From: Plectonema cf. radiosum LEGE 06105
GTDB lineage: Bacteria > Cyanobacteriota > Cyanobacteriia > Cyanobacteriales > Nostocaceae
Assembly: GCF_015207665.1 (NCBI RefSeq)
Contig: NZ_JADEWL010000015.1
Coordinates: 27,061-91,060, forward strand
Length of the DNA: 64,000 nt
Direction of reading: 5' to 3'
The notes beneath the pieces were generated by a model. That model was not told the origin of the DNA, ran no database searches, and saw nothing but the letters and a program-made list of their open reading frames with translations. Shown piece after piece: positions 9,375-18,305 of the stretch (the first letter of the stretch is position 1; each line of letters starts with the position of its first letter). The position numbers and the translations under genes are program-made.

Positions 9375-11939
9375 ATGACACTGTTAAATCCCGGTAGTGT
9401 ACTAGCGACCTTAACTGAACTTACTCAAGTTAATCGTACACACGCTCTATTGCGGCGTGTCAAAGACCTTTCTGTAAACGAATTTGTTTGCTTGTTGGAT
9501 TTTATTACTGCCGAATTCCAACAGTTTATCAGAGCAATAGAACTGATAAATAATGAAGCTCTAGAAACAATGCTAGAGAAGGTACTTGAAGCGATTACCC
9601 TAAAAATCGGTCAAATTCTCCAAGCAGAACACACGACTATTTTTTTAGTTGACCACGATAAAGGTCAGTTGTGGTCAAAAGTGCCGCAGGATGATATTAA
9701 TAAGCCATTAGAAATTCGGACTCCGATAAATGTGGGGATTCCCGGTCGTGTTGCAAGTACGGGACAATATTTAAATATAGCTGAAACTACTACCCATCCT
9801 TTATTTAGCCCAGAATTAGAAAAACAGTTAGGTTACAAGATTCGGAATATTCTATGTATGCCCGTTGTCAGCAGCAAAAATCAAGTTGTTGCAGTTGTAC
9901 AATTAGCAAATAAAGCAGGGTCGATTCCTTTTAATGGTGAAGATGAAACCTGTTTTCGGGAATTTGCTGCAAGTATTGGAATTATACTTGAAAGCTGTCA
10001 ATCTTTTTATGTTGCTGCACGCAATCAAAGAGGTGCAACTGCTCTTTTACGAGCGACTCAGACACTCGGTCAAAGTTTGGACTTAGAAGTGACTTTACAA
10101 ATAGTCATGGAACAAGCCCGAATTTTGATGCAAGCAGACCGCAGTACACTATTTTTGTATCGTAAAGAAATGAGCGAATTGTGGACAAAAGTTGCGGCTG
10201 CTGATGGTAAAACCATGATGGAAATTAGAATTCCCGGAAATCGGGGAATTGTGGGTTATGTCGCTTCTACTGGTGAAACTTTGAATATCCCTGATGCTTA
10301 TAAAGACCCTCGTTTCGACCCAACTACAGATAGAAAGACGGGTTATTTTACTCGTAATATTTTATGTATGCCGGTGTTTAATTCGGCTAATGAATTAATC
10401 GGTGTTACTCAATTAATTAACAAGCAAAAAGGTAGTTTTACTGCATCAGATGAAGAGTTTATGCGGGCTTTTAATATACAAGCAGGAATTGCTTTAGAAA
10501 ATGCCCGTTTATTTGAAAGTGTATTGTTAGAAAAACAATATCAAAAAGACATTCTCCAAAGTTTATCAGATGCTGTAATCTCTACAGATATGGAAGGTAG
10601 AATAGTTACTATTAATGATGCGGCTTTAGAGCTATTAGGTTGTCCGCTAACAGGAGATGCAAGCATTAAAAACAACAAGATTCTTTGGGAACAAAACTTA
10701 ATTGGTCGTCTTTTATGGGAAGTTATACCAATTGAAAATTTGCAATTTAGATTAGAAGATAGTTTGAAGACTGGGGCAAAACATTATGTACCAGAACAAA
10801 CTTTAATGGTAGGACTATATTACGTACCGGGCAATTCGCAAGAGTCGGAAAAATATATATTAGCATTACCAAATTCTAGTAATCCAGATGTTTTTATTCC
10901 TTGGAATCAACTCCTAACTCCGCAATCGCAGTTTATCGATTCTTCTCAAGTCGAACCAATTGAGCGAAGTACTAATCTTACAGTCAATCCGCTAACTAAT
11001 CCAGAAGGTGGTGTGCGTGGTGGATTGGTAGTCTTGGAAGATATTAGTCAAGAAAAACGTCTCAAAACTACCATGTACCGCTATTTAACTCCTCATGTTG
11101 CTGAGCAGGTTATGGCGTTAGGGGAAGATGCTTTAATGGTGGGAGAGCGTAAAGAAGTCACCATCTTATTTTCTGATATTAGAGGCTACACAACACTTAC
11201 GGAAAATCTCGGAGCCGCCGAAGTCGTATCGTTGCTCAATCAATATTTTGAAACGATGGTGGAAGCAGTTTTTAACTATGAAGGCACCTTAGATAAGTTT
11301 ATTGGAGATGCTTTAATGGCGGTATTTGGAGCGCCCTTACCACTCACAGAAAATCATGCTTTAAGAGCGGTACAGTCGGCTTTAGATATGCGACATCGAC
11401 TCAAGGAGTTTAACGAAAGACGGATTGTTCAAGAACAGCCACAAATTAATATTGGTATTGGTATTAGTTCTGGGGAAGTCGTTTCGGGAAATATTGGTTC
11501 TCGTAAACGCATGGACTATACAGTGATTGGGGATGGAGTTAATTTGAGTTCGCGCTTGGAAGGCACTACCAAGGAGTATGGTTGTGATATTGTTTTGAGC
11601 GAACTTACTTATCAACTGTGTAGCGATTACATTGTTGCTCGCGAACTTGATAAAATTCGAGTTAAAGGCAAACATCAAGCGGTAAAAATCTATGAATTAA
11701 TTGGCGATCGCAATATTTGTCTGGACGCTAATACTCAAGAATTTTTATCTTACTATCATGCAGGAAGGGTTGCTTATTCGTCGCGCAATTTTCCCCAAGC
11801 CCTGATTTGTTTTCAAGCTGCCAAAAAAATCCGCCCTGGAGATAATGCTGTTAACATTCATATCAAACGCTGTAATAAATATTTAAGACAGCCTCCCGAA
11901 GAATCTTGGAATGGAGTTTGGACAATGGTTAACAAGTAA
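9375..11939 (+). CDS. GAF-GAF-PAS class III adenylate cyclase (CyaB1/CyaB2-like)
   Basis: In 854 aa the order is: N-terminal region; GAF-A (about 70-215); GAF-B (about 230-385); a PAS-like segment (about 395-560, starting LSDAVISTDMEGRIVTIND); class III cyclase domain (about 585-770); TPR-like tail. Both GAFs keep the NK...F...DE signature of cyclic-nucleotide-binding GAFs (ANKAGSIPFNGEDE and INKQKGSFTASDEE). The cyclase has metal-binding Asp in FSDIRGYTTL and KFIGDALMAVFG, the purine-specifying Lys plus Thr (DYTVIGDGVN), and the Arg of VNLSSRLEG, so it should be active and ATP-specific. The layout matches Anabaena CyaB1/CyaB2, which are activated by cAMP through GAF. No membrane segment. Confidence 0.92.
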   Translation: MTLLNPGSVLATLTELTQVNRTHALLRRVKDLSVNEFVCLLDFITAEFQQFIRAIELINNEALETMLEKVLEAITLKIGQILQAEHTTIFLVDHDKGQLWSKVPQDDINKPLEIRTPINVGIPGRVASTGQYLNIAETTTHPLFSPELEKQLGYKIRNILCMPVVSSKNQVVAVVQLANKAGSIPFNGEDETCFREFAASIGIILESCQSFYVAARNQRGATALLRATQTLGQSLDLEVTLQIVMEQARILMQADRSTLFLYRKEMSELWTKVAAADGKTMMEIRIPGNRGIVGYVASTGETLNIPDAYKDPRFDPTTDRKTGYFTRNILCMPVFNSANELIGVTQLINKQKGSFTASDEEFMRAFNIQAGIALENARLFESVLLEKQYQKDILQSLSDAVISTDMEGRIVTINDAALELLGCPLTGDASIKNNKILWEQNLIGRLLWEVIPIENLQFRLEDSLKTGAKHYVPEQTLMVGLYYVPGNSQESEKYILALPNSSNPDVFIPWNQLLTPQSQFIDSSQVEPIERSTNLTVNPLTNPEGGVRGGLVVLEDISQEKRLKTTMYRYLTPHVAEQVMALGEDALMVGERKEVTILFSDIRGYTTLTENLGAAEVVSLLNQYFETMVEAVFNYEGTLDKFIGDALMAVFGAPLPLTENHALRAVQSALDMRHRLKEFNERRIVQEQPQINIGIGISSGEVVSGNIGSRKRMDYTVIGDGVNLSSRLEGTTKEYGCDIVLSELTYQLCSDYIVARELDKIRVKGKHQAVKIYELIGDRNICLDANTQEFLSYYHAGRVAYSSRNFPQALICFQAAKKIRPGDNAVNIHIKRCNKYLRQPPEESWNGVWTMVNK

Positions 11940-12066
11940 TCAATGGGTTTATCAATTACGTAATGATTGTTTTAATTAAAAAATATTAAATTGTTCGAGT
12001 AATCCTAACAATTTATTTGATTTTTCTAATTTTCAAGTAGAGTTTTAATGATTTTTTAGTGTTTCC

Positions 12067-12309
12067 CTAATTTCCTTCTTCTGGCTGTTCACCGATATGA
12101 AGTTCTCGTTTGGAATGCTTCAATTCTTTCCATATAGCTTTTATTTCTTCATAAGCTTCTATGGTAGTGATTTTCCCCCCGGTTTCTAAGCCGCAGATTA
12201 TGCCTACTTTCTGAGCAAATTCTTGCAAATTAGCATTAAATACCAAATTTTCTGGTTTGACTTCACCGTAGTAACGACTACGAGGGTAAAGAAAATCTTC
12301 TTTTTCCAT
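12067..12309 (-). CDS. Small conserved cyanobacterial protein (probably DUF7219)
   Basis: This 80-aa acidic soluble protein begins MEKEDFLYPRSRYYGEVKPE and continues with NLVFNANLQEFAQKVGIICG. It has no membrane segment or catalytic motif. I recognise the N-terminal FLYPRSRYYGEVKPENL stretch from a small family widespread in cyanobacteria, sometimes mislabelled as an isopropylmalate synthase-like protein although far too short for an enzyme. ATG at 12309 with GAGAT upstream. It is convergent with the cyclase gene and divergent from purC. Confidence 0.8.
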   Translation of the reverse strand: MEKEDFLYPRSRYYGEVKPENLVFNANLQEFAQKVGIICGLETGGKITTIEAYEEIKAIWKELKHSKRELHIGEQPEEGN

Positions 12310-12376
12310 TTTTTGATCTCTAGTTATTCAAAATAAGGGAGTAGTTCGTTCGGGAGTAGGAACAGGCAATCAATAC

Positions 12377-12395
12377 CTAGAGCCTCTGCCTCTAG
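12377..12395. repeat. Small palindrome upstream of purC
   Basis: CTAGAG, a 7-base centre and CTCTAG. It is probably the remnant of a dispersed cyanobacterial palindrome; a half-copy of the GAAGTCGG(G)TTTTT family follows at about 12406-12421. Confidence 0.4.
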
Positions 12396-12553
12396 TCTAT
12401 CAAGAAAGAAGTCGGTTTTTTAAAAGGGTCAATCCAAAATCCTGATCCAAAATTCTCTTAATCCGATAACAAATAAGGATTACGACATTCAGATAAAATA
12501 GTTAAGCCATAAGACGGCATAAATTTATTTTTCTGAGAAATAATCGTTTTATT

Positions 12554-13291
12554 ATGAGTGTTACCTCTAAACTCTACGAAGGAAAAGCCAAAATTCTTTA
12601 CACGACCGATGTACCGGAAATATTGCTCGCTGATTTTAAAGATGATGCGACTGCTTTTAATGCCCAAAAGCGCGGTAGTATCAGCAATAAAGGGGCTATT
12701 AATTGTAGCATTTCTAGTAAAATATTTCAACAACTAGAACAAAAAGGTATTATTACTCATTATGTAGATAATCCCAAGCCAAATCAAATGCGGGTAAAGG
12801 CAGTGAAAATTTTTCCCTTAGAAGTGGTTGTGCGAAATATTGCAGCCGGAAGCCTTTGTAAGCAAACAGGTTTAGGATTGGGAACCGTGTTAAAACAACC
12901 CTTAGTAGAGTTTTATTACAAAAATGACGAATTAGGAGACCCTTTATTAACACCAGAGCGTCTACTATTGTTGGAACTAGCCACCCAGGAACAAGTTGAG
13001 CAAATAATTCATCTAACATTGCGAATCAACGAGTTTCTCAAGGATTTTTTTCGCAAATGCAGCATTATTTTGGTGGACTTCAAACTAGAATTCGGTTTGG
13101 ATTCCCAACAACAAATAGTTTTGGCAGATGAAATTAGTCCCGACACCTGTCGTTTGTGGGATACAGCAACCAATGACCCCAAAAATCGAGTTTTAGATAA
13201 AGACCGTTTTCGGCAAGATTTGGGAAATGTAGAAAATGCCTACCAAGAAGTTTTAGAAAGGGTGTTAAAAACATTAGAGACGGATGTGTAA
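12554..13291 (+). CDS. purC: SAICAR synthetase
   Basis: The 245-aa enzyme joins CAIR and aspartate with ATP in step 8 of de novo purine synthesis, in the cytoplasm. Family motifs are LYEGKAKILYTTD at the N-terminus (nucleotide binding), EVVVRNIAAGSLCKQTGLG, LVDFKLEFG and ADEISPDTCRLWD. Length is normal. ATG at 12554. It stands alone 100 bp before omp85, in the same orientation; there is no functional link to the envelope genes downstream. Confidence 0.97.
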   Translation: MSVTSKLYEGKAKILYTTDVPEILLADFKDDATAFNAQKRGSISNKGAINCSISSKIFQQLEQKGIITHYVDNPKPNQMRVKAVKIFPLEVVVRNIAAGSLCKQTGLGLGTVLKQPLVEFYYKNDELGDPLLTPERLLLLELATQEQVEQIIHLTLRINEFLKDFFRKCSIILVDFKLEFGLDSQQQIVLADEISPDTCRLWDTATNDPKNRVLDKDRFRQDLGNVENAYQEVLERVLKTLETDV

Positions 13292-13390
13292 TTCAAACTG
13301 ATTTTGTTTGATGTTATCGGTTGTAATTGTCCTTGACAAATAACTGCTGACAGATGACAAATAACTATCATATTTATTTAACGATGGTGT

Positions 13391-15637
13391 GTGGACGTGA
13401 AAAGTAATCTAAATAAAATGCGTTTATCTCCCTTTTTGGTGACGGTAATTGCACTTACTACTCCATTAGGAGTTTCTTTAAGTGCAAATGCCCAAAATGT
13501 CAAGAGTTCTGAAAAGTCACAAGATATTTTTCCGACAGCAGGTACAAATCAAGTTGATACATCAGTTGCAAACAAATTGCAAGTAATAATACCAACTTCC
13601 AATTCCACAACTGCACAAAATACTCCACAAATTCCCCCTCCTGATAATCTTCCTAGCGGTAATCAAGAGTCAGTACCAAGTCCCACTCCGGAAAATACTC
13701 CGACATTAGAAAATCAGCAGCCCACTCAACAACCAGCGCCCCAACAGCAACCCCAATTTCAGACACCGGGGACGACAGAAACAAACGAACCGACAGCAGA
13801 TGAAACCCGTGTATTAGTATCAGAAGTTTTAGTTAGATCGGAAACAGGACAATTACCACAAACATTGCAAGACCAAGTTTATCGAGTTATTCGTACTCAA
13901 CCAGGACGAACCACAACGCGATCGCAATTACAAGAAGATATAAATGCCATTTTTGGAACCGGCTTTTTCTCTAACGTGCAAGTAGCTCCGGAAGATACAC
14001 CTTTGGGGGTTAGAGTCAGTTTTGTAGTTCAACCCAACCCCGTTTTGCAAAGAGTGCAGATAGACGCGAATCCGGGTGCGAAGGTTCCTTCGGTACTACC
14101 TGAGAAAACTGTAGATGAAATATTCAGCAAGCAATACGGTCAAATTCTCAATTTGCGGGAATTACAAGAAGGTATCAAGCTATTAGTCAAACAATATCAA
14201 GACCAAGGTTATGTATTAGCCAATGTAATTGGCGCTCCCCAAGTATCACCAGATGGGGTAGTTACTTTACAAGTGGCTGAAGGGTTAGTAGAAGATATTC
14301 GAGTCCAATTTCGTAACAAAGATGGTGAAGTTACCAACGAAGACGGAAAACCCGTAAAAGGAAGAACTCAACCATATATTGTTCAGCGAGAACTACAACT
14401 CAAGCCAGGAAATGTATTTAACCGCAACATAGTCCAAAGAGATTTACAACGGGTATTTGGACTAGGATTATTTGAAGATGTTAACGTTTCCCTCGATCCA
14501 GGTGAAGATCCTAGTAAAGTAAACGTCATCGTCAACGTCGTAGAACGAAACAGCGGTTCCATCGCCGCAGGTGCTGGTGTTAGTTCTGCAAGTGGATTGT
14601 TTGGTACTATTAGTTACCAAGAACAAAACCTCAACGGTAGAAACCAAAAATTAGGAGCAGAATTACAAGCAGGAGTCCGGGAATTCTTATTTGACCTCCG
14701 CTATACAGATCCTTGGATAGCAGGCGACCCTTACCGTACTTCTTACACAGTTAACGCCTTCCGTCGTCGTTCGATTTCTTTGATTTTTGACGGTGATGAT
14801 CAAGAAATTGAGACCGTGGCTCCAAATGAAGATAATCGCGATCGCCCCCGTGTTGTCCGTACTGGTGGAGGTGTAAACTTTACTCGTCCTCTCAATAAAA
14901 ATCCTTACGAAAAATCGGAATGGGTCGCTTCTGCTGGTTTGCAGTATCAAAGAGTTAACATCACTAATAGTGATGGTGATACTAGCCCAAAAGGTGCAAT
15001 TTATGATGAACAAGGCAACCCAGGCTTAGAAGTTGACCTCAGCGAATCTGACACAGGTAGAGACGATTTGCTACTAGTCAAACTCGGAGCATCTCGCGAT
15101 ATGCGAAATAACCCTTTACAACCGACTCAAGGTTCCTTCTTGCGTTTGGGTTTAGACCAGTCGGTACCAATCGGACAAGGTAATATTTTTCTGACTAGGT
15201 TGCAGGGTAATTACAGTTATTACATTCCTGTCAACTTTACCAACTTTAGCAAAGGACCAGAAACCCTAGCTTTTAACTTTCAAGCTGGAACCATTCTTGG
15301 TGACTTACCTCCTTATGAAGCTTTTTCATTAGGTGGTAGTAACTCAGTGCGGGGTTATGACGAAGGTGGATTAAGTAGTGGACGCAGTTATGTAGAAGCA
15401 TCAGTAGAGTATCGCTTCCCGTTGTTCTCAGTGCTTAGTGGTGCATTATTTGTTGATGTTGGTAGTGACTTAGGCACCACAACCGAACCAGCGGAATTAC
15501 TTAGTAAAAATGGTACTGGCGTAGGTTACGGTCTTGGGTTAAGAGTACAATCACCCCTCGGACCAATTCGGATTGATTACGGTCTTAACGATGATGGAGA
15601 CAGTCGAATTAATTTTGGTATTGGGGAAAGGTTTTAA
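13391..15637 (+). CDS. omp85: Omp85/BamA-family outer-membrane assembly protein
   Basis: In 748 aa the order is: signal peptide (about 10-35, ending LSANAQ), a Pro/Gln/Thr-rich linker (about 70-135), three POTRA domains (about 140-390; VSEVLVRSETGQLPQTLQDQ opens the first and VQRELQLKPGNVFNRN lies in the third), and a 16-stranded-type barrel. The barrel keeps the conserved VRGYDEGGLSSGRS loop and ends INFGIGERF with a terminal Phe. It inserts beta-barrel proteins into the outer membrane. The start could be GTG 13391, GTG 13397 or ATG 13418; the last still leaves a full signal peptide. It heads the lpxC-fabZ-lpxA-lpxB cluster, as in Anabaena. Confidence 0.93.
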   Translation: MDVKSNLNKMRLSPFLVTVIALTTPLGVSLSANAQNVKSSEKSQDIFPTAGTNQVDTSVANKLQVIIPTSNSTTAQNTPQIPPPDNLPSGNQESVPSPTPENTPTLENQQPTQQPAPQQQPQFQTPGTTETNEPTADETRVLVSEVLVRSETGQLPQTLQDQVYRVIRTQPGRTTTRSQLQEDINAIFGTGFFSNVQVAPEDTPLGVRVSFVVQPNPVLQRVQIDANPGAKVPSVLPEKTVDEIFSKQYGQILNLRELQEGIKLLVKQYQDQGYVLANVIGAPQVSPDGVVTLQVAEGLVEDIRVQFRNKDGEVTNEDGKPVKGRTQPYIVQRELQLKPGNVFNRNIVQRDLQRVFGLGLFEDVNVSLDPGEDPSKVNVIVNVVERNSGSIAAGAGVSSASGLFGTISYQEQNLNGRNQKLGAELQAGVREFLFDLRYTDPWIAGDPYRTSYTVNAFRRRSISLIFDGDDQEIETVAPNEDNRDRPRVVRTGGGVNFTRPLNKNPYEKSEWVASAGLQYQRVNITNSDGDTSPKGAIYDEQGNPGLEVDLSESDTGRDDLLLVKLGASRDMRNNPLQPTQGSFLRLGLDQSVPIGQGNIFLTRLQGNYSYYIPVNFTNFSKGPETLAFNFQAGTILGDLPPYEAFSLGGSNSVRGYDEGGLSSGRSYVEASVEYRFPLFSVLSGALFVDVGSDLGTTTEPAELLSKNGTGVGYGLGLRVQSPLGPIRIDYGLNDDGDSRINFGIGERF

Positions 15638-15775
15638 GCAGTTGACAGTTGACAGTTGACCTTTGACCTTTATGTTTCCCGGTTAGCTTGCTAATTTTTA
15701 GCTTTAACTTCAATACTATTACCTAAAGCCTAACTGGTGACAAATAACGAACGGGAGGCTATCTGGGAATCATTA

Positions 15776-15797
15776 GCGAGCGGGACGCTCGCACTAC
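15776..15797. repeat. Solo palindromic end (GCGAGC...GCTCGCACTAC)
   Basis: A hairpin GCGAGC/GCTCGC followed by ACTAC, matching the right end of the elements at 7462-7517 and 15860-16157. Confidence 0.55.
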
Positions 15798-15859
15798 TAA
15801 TAACCAGGAAAGCTTAGCTGTAGTAATCTACCAGATTAATTTGGATCGGTTAAATATTT

Positions 15860-16157
15860 GTAGTGGGAGCGTCTCGCTCCCTATTGTGATCAAACGAAGT
15901 TCTGCCTATTCTCATCAAACGAAGTTCTGCCTATTGTGATCAAACGAAGTTCTGGCTATTAGACATCTCCGATAAAGAATGTAGAGACGCAAGGGTTCGC
16001 GTCTCTACAAAGGTTTCGGTTAACACATATTTCATTTCCGTAGATGCCTATTGTGATCAAACCAAGTTCTGGGTATTCTCGTCAAACGAAGTTTTTTCTA
16101 TTTTCAGTAAGGGAAGTTTTTTCTATTTTCAGTGAGGGAGCTAGAAGCTCCCACTAC
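15860..16157. mobile_element. Palindrome-bounded element with an internal 25-bp tandem array
   Basis: The left end (15860-15881) and right end (16136-16157) both have the form GTAGTGGGAGC...GCTCCC on opposite strands, so they are terminal inverted repeats that are also hairpins. Between them lie about seven 25-bp units starting CTATTGTGATCAAACGAAGT. Units 1-3 (15881-15955) and 4 (16048-16072) are close copies, and 5-7 drift. An 87-bp MITE interrupts the array at 15961-16047. There is no ORF of its own. Confidence 0.65.
15961..16047. mobile_element. 87-bp MITE, copy 2 (AGACATCTC family)
   Basis: Same length and ends as copy 1 at 7525-7611. It is flanked by CTATT at 15956-15960 and 16048-16052. 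Removing it plus one CTATT restores a perfect register of the surrounding 25-bp array, which shows it as an insertion with a 5-bp target duplication. An internal hairpin GTAGAGACGC/GCGTCTCTAC is intact here but decayed in copy 1. Confidence 0.7.
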
Positions 16158-16227
16158 TAATCTCCCATTACTAATAAATAAAAGGAAAAACGAATATTTT
16201 AAACGACAAAATATTTTTAATACACAC

Positions 16228-16351
16228 AGGGCTTACGCAATTGTCACAATATCCGGTTGGTGCGTGACACTAAAAACCTTATTACTACGTTCAAACTTCA
16301 TCAAAGTGTCACAGCACCCTACAAGAAAAATGTGCCGGTTGCGTAAGTCCT
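16228..16351. mobile_element. 124-bp MITE with AGGRCTTACGCAA ends, copy 1
   Basis: Terminal inverted repeats AGGGCTTACGCAA and TTGCGTAAGTCCT. The interior matches, in reverse complement, the element at 24160-24282 over almost its full length. It is non-coding and ends about 55 bp before the lpxC start, so it may lie inside the lpxC leader. Confidence 0.7.
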
Positions 16352-16406
16352 AACACAATATTCCAGCTAACTAAATTATATAAAAATAAAATACAAAACG
16401 TGCCTT

Positions 16407-17279
16407 ATGCAACAGCGTACAATAGTCAGCCAAATTAGCCAAACAGGAATAGGATTACACAGCGGTATTGATACTAATGTCCGTATATTACCAGCAGAGC
16501 CAGGAAGTGGACGCTATTTTGTACGAGTAGATTTACCTTCTGCACCAACTATTCCAGCAGATGTGACAGCAGTCTCTCAGACGGTTCTCTCGACTGAATT
16601 AAGGCAAGGTGAAGCCAGTGTCCGTACTGTAGAACATTTATTGGCTGCTTTGGCTGCTATGGGGGTAAATAACGCCCGCATTGAAATTGATGGTGCGGAA
16701 GTACCACTTTTAGATGGTTCGGCACGAATATGGGCTGAAAGTATAGCTAAAGTTGGTACGGTTGAGCAAAATTCACCTGTTTCTGAAAACGCTTTATTCT
16801 TAAAGGAATCAATAAAGGAACCAATTTGGGTACGTCAAGAAGATGCTTTTGTTTGTGCGCTACCAGCAGAAAAAACCCGTTTTACCTACGGAATTGATTT
16901 TGAGTTACCGGCAATTGGTAATCAATGGCACAGTTGGATGCCTTGTGATGAACAGCAAAACCCTGATGAAACATTTGTTTTAGAAATTGCTCCCGCCCGG
17001 ACGTTTGGTTTAATGCATCAAATCGAACATTTGCAAACAGCTGGGTTAATCAAAGGTGGAAGTTTAGAAAATGCCCTTGTATGTAGTCCATCTGGCTGGG
17101 TTAATCCACCACTACGATTTTCAAATGAGCCTGTACGTCATAAAATCTTGGATTTAGTAGGAGATTTAAGTTTATTGGGAAATTTTCCCCGCGCTCATTT
17201 TCTAGCTTACAAAGCCAGCCATAATTTACACGTTCAACTGGCAGAGAAAATTTTAGAGCAGCAAAATTTAAATTTGTAG
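16407..17279 (+). CDS. lpxC: UDP-3-O-acyl-N-acetylglucosamine deacetylase
   Basis: This 290-aa zinc amidase carries out the committed step of lipid A synthesis in the cytoplasm. The zinc ligands are visible as His in [16 protein letters not shown] and His plus Asp in [14 protein letters not shown]. The catalytic-base region is [14 protein letters not shown], and the C-terminal His region is [11 protein letters not shown]. It is near the usual length of about 300 aa. ATG at 16407. It starts the lpxC-fabZ-lpxA-lpxB series, presumably from a promoter in the repeat-rich spacer. Confidence 0.95.
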   Translation: MQQRTIVSQISQTGIGLHSGIDTNVRILPAEPGSGRYFVRVDLPSAPTIPADVTAVSQTVLSTELRQGEASVRTVEHLLAALAAMGVNNARIEIDGAEVPLLDGSARIWAESIAKVGTVEQNSPVSENALFLKESIKEPIWVRQEDAFVCALPAEKTRFTYGIDFELPAIGNQWHSWMPCDEQQNPDETFVLEIAPARTFGLMHQIEHLQTAGLIKGGSLENALVCSPSGWVNPPLRFSNEPVRHKILDLVGDLSLLGNFPRAHFLAYKASHNLHVQLAEKILEQQNLNL

Positions 17280-17543
17280 ATTTGATTTGTATATTGGAAA
17301 ACTAATCTTAAATCCCAAATTTTCAAGGAAATTCCATACAATAATCGCCTACTCTTAAAATTTAAGTACTTACGCAAAACTAAATGTATATTGCGACAAG
17401 CGCACAGAAAAAGCTCAATGCTATCTCTCTTGTGGAGACGCTGGAAGAATGTTCCTAGTTGCGGACAAAGATTTGAAGCTTTCGTAATGTATAAATATTT
17501 TTGCAGTAGTACCTATCAGAATAAATTAACCCAAACAAGCCAA

Positions 17544-18074
17544 ATGTCAACTGTTACCGAAATTAATTCTAATAACGCGATCGCGCAAGCATCTACCGAA
17601 AATAAATTGGGTGACTCTAGTACAACCAATTCGGAAAGAAAAACAATTTTTACAGTGGAAGAAATTCAGAAGCTGTTACCGCATCGCTATCCTTTTGCAT
17701 TAGTAGATCGAATTATCGATTACGTTCCGGGGAAACAAGCTGTTGGCATCAAAAATGTGACTTTCAACGAACCCCATTTCCAAGGGCATTTTCCCGGACA
17801 ACCGATTATGCCCGGTGTACTAATTGTTGAGGCTATGGCACAAGTCGGTGGTGTCGTAATGACACAATTACCTGAGTATGAAGGCGGACTTTTCGTATTT
17901 GCTGGCATTGATAAAGTACGTTTTCACCGTCAAGTAGTTCCAGGAGACCAACTGGTAATGAACTTGGAACTGTTGTGGGTGAAGCGTCGTCGTTTTGGTA
18001 AGATGCAAGGTCGTGCTGAAGTGGACGGTCAACTTGCAGCCAAAGGCGAACTGATGTTTTCTCTGATTAATTGA
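17544..18074 (+). CDS. fabZ: 3-hydroxyacyl-[ACP] dehydratase FabZ
   Basis: In 176 aa, residues 1-35 are a variable Ser/Asn/Thr-rich extension and the hot-dog dehydratase fold follows from [20 protein letters not shown]. The catalytic His lies in [19 protein letters not shown] and the Glu in [10 protein letters not shown]. It dehydrates 3-hydroxyacyl-ACP for fatty-acid synthesis and competes with LpxA for hydroxyacyl-ACP, which explains the linkage. The ATG at 17544 is preferred; the frame stays open back to a TTG at 17391, but that 51-residue stretch is Arg/Cys-rich and unlike FabZ. A palindrome follows at 18101-18129. Confidence 0.93.
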   Translation: MSTVTEINSNNAIAQASTENKLGDSSTTNSERKTIFTVEEIQKLLPHRYPFALVDRIIDYVPGKQAVGIKNVTFNEPHFQGHFPGQPIMPGVLIVEAMAQVGGVVMTQLPEYEGGLFVFAGIDKVRFHRQVVPGDQLVMNLELLWVKRRRFGKMQGRAEVDGQLAAKGELMFSLIN

Positions 18075-18100
18075 GATTAATTGAGAAATAACTGAAATTG

Positions 18101-18129
18101 GTAAAGGCACGATTATTATGTGCCTTTAC
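18101..18129 (+). terminator. Hairpin between fabZ and lpxA
   Basis: GTAAAGGCAC, a 9-base loop and GTGCCTTTAC form a perfect 10-bp stem, followed by TGTACTTTAAA. The T-run is weak, so it may be an attenuator or a partial terminator between fabZ and lpxA rather than a full stop. Confidence 0.5.
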
Positions 18130-18305
18130 TGTACTTTAAACTATGAAAACATTGGTAAAAAGAATTTACCAATAGTATAGTAAATATTCGTAATTTTCGC
18201 CGTCCTCATATCATAATTCATAATAATCGTTGCGAATCATCGATGCTTTCGGCTACTGATTACTTAAATTATTCATGCCGCGCAAACTGTTCTGGAGATT
18301 AACCT

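Larger units (their letters stand above)
15638..16406. other. Repeat-rich spacer between omp85 and lpxC
   Basis: These 770 bp hold no gene. From left to right: a short TTGACAG heptamer run (15643-15661), a solo palindromic end (15776-15797), the palindrome-bounded 25-bp tandem array (15860-16157) with an 87-bp MITE inside, and a 124-bp MITE (16228-16351). Open frames crossing it are repeat sequence. Confidence 0.75.

Noticed and set aside
15881..16140. CRISPR-like array of ~25-bp repeats
   Set aside because: Units are contiguous with no unique spacers, the only interruption is a MITE, and no cas genes are near.
17391..17543. 51-residue N-terminal extension of FabZ
   Set aside because: Starts at a TTG, composition is unlike FabZ, and an ATG at 17544 with the expected short leader is available.
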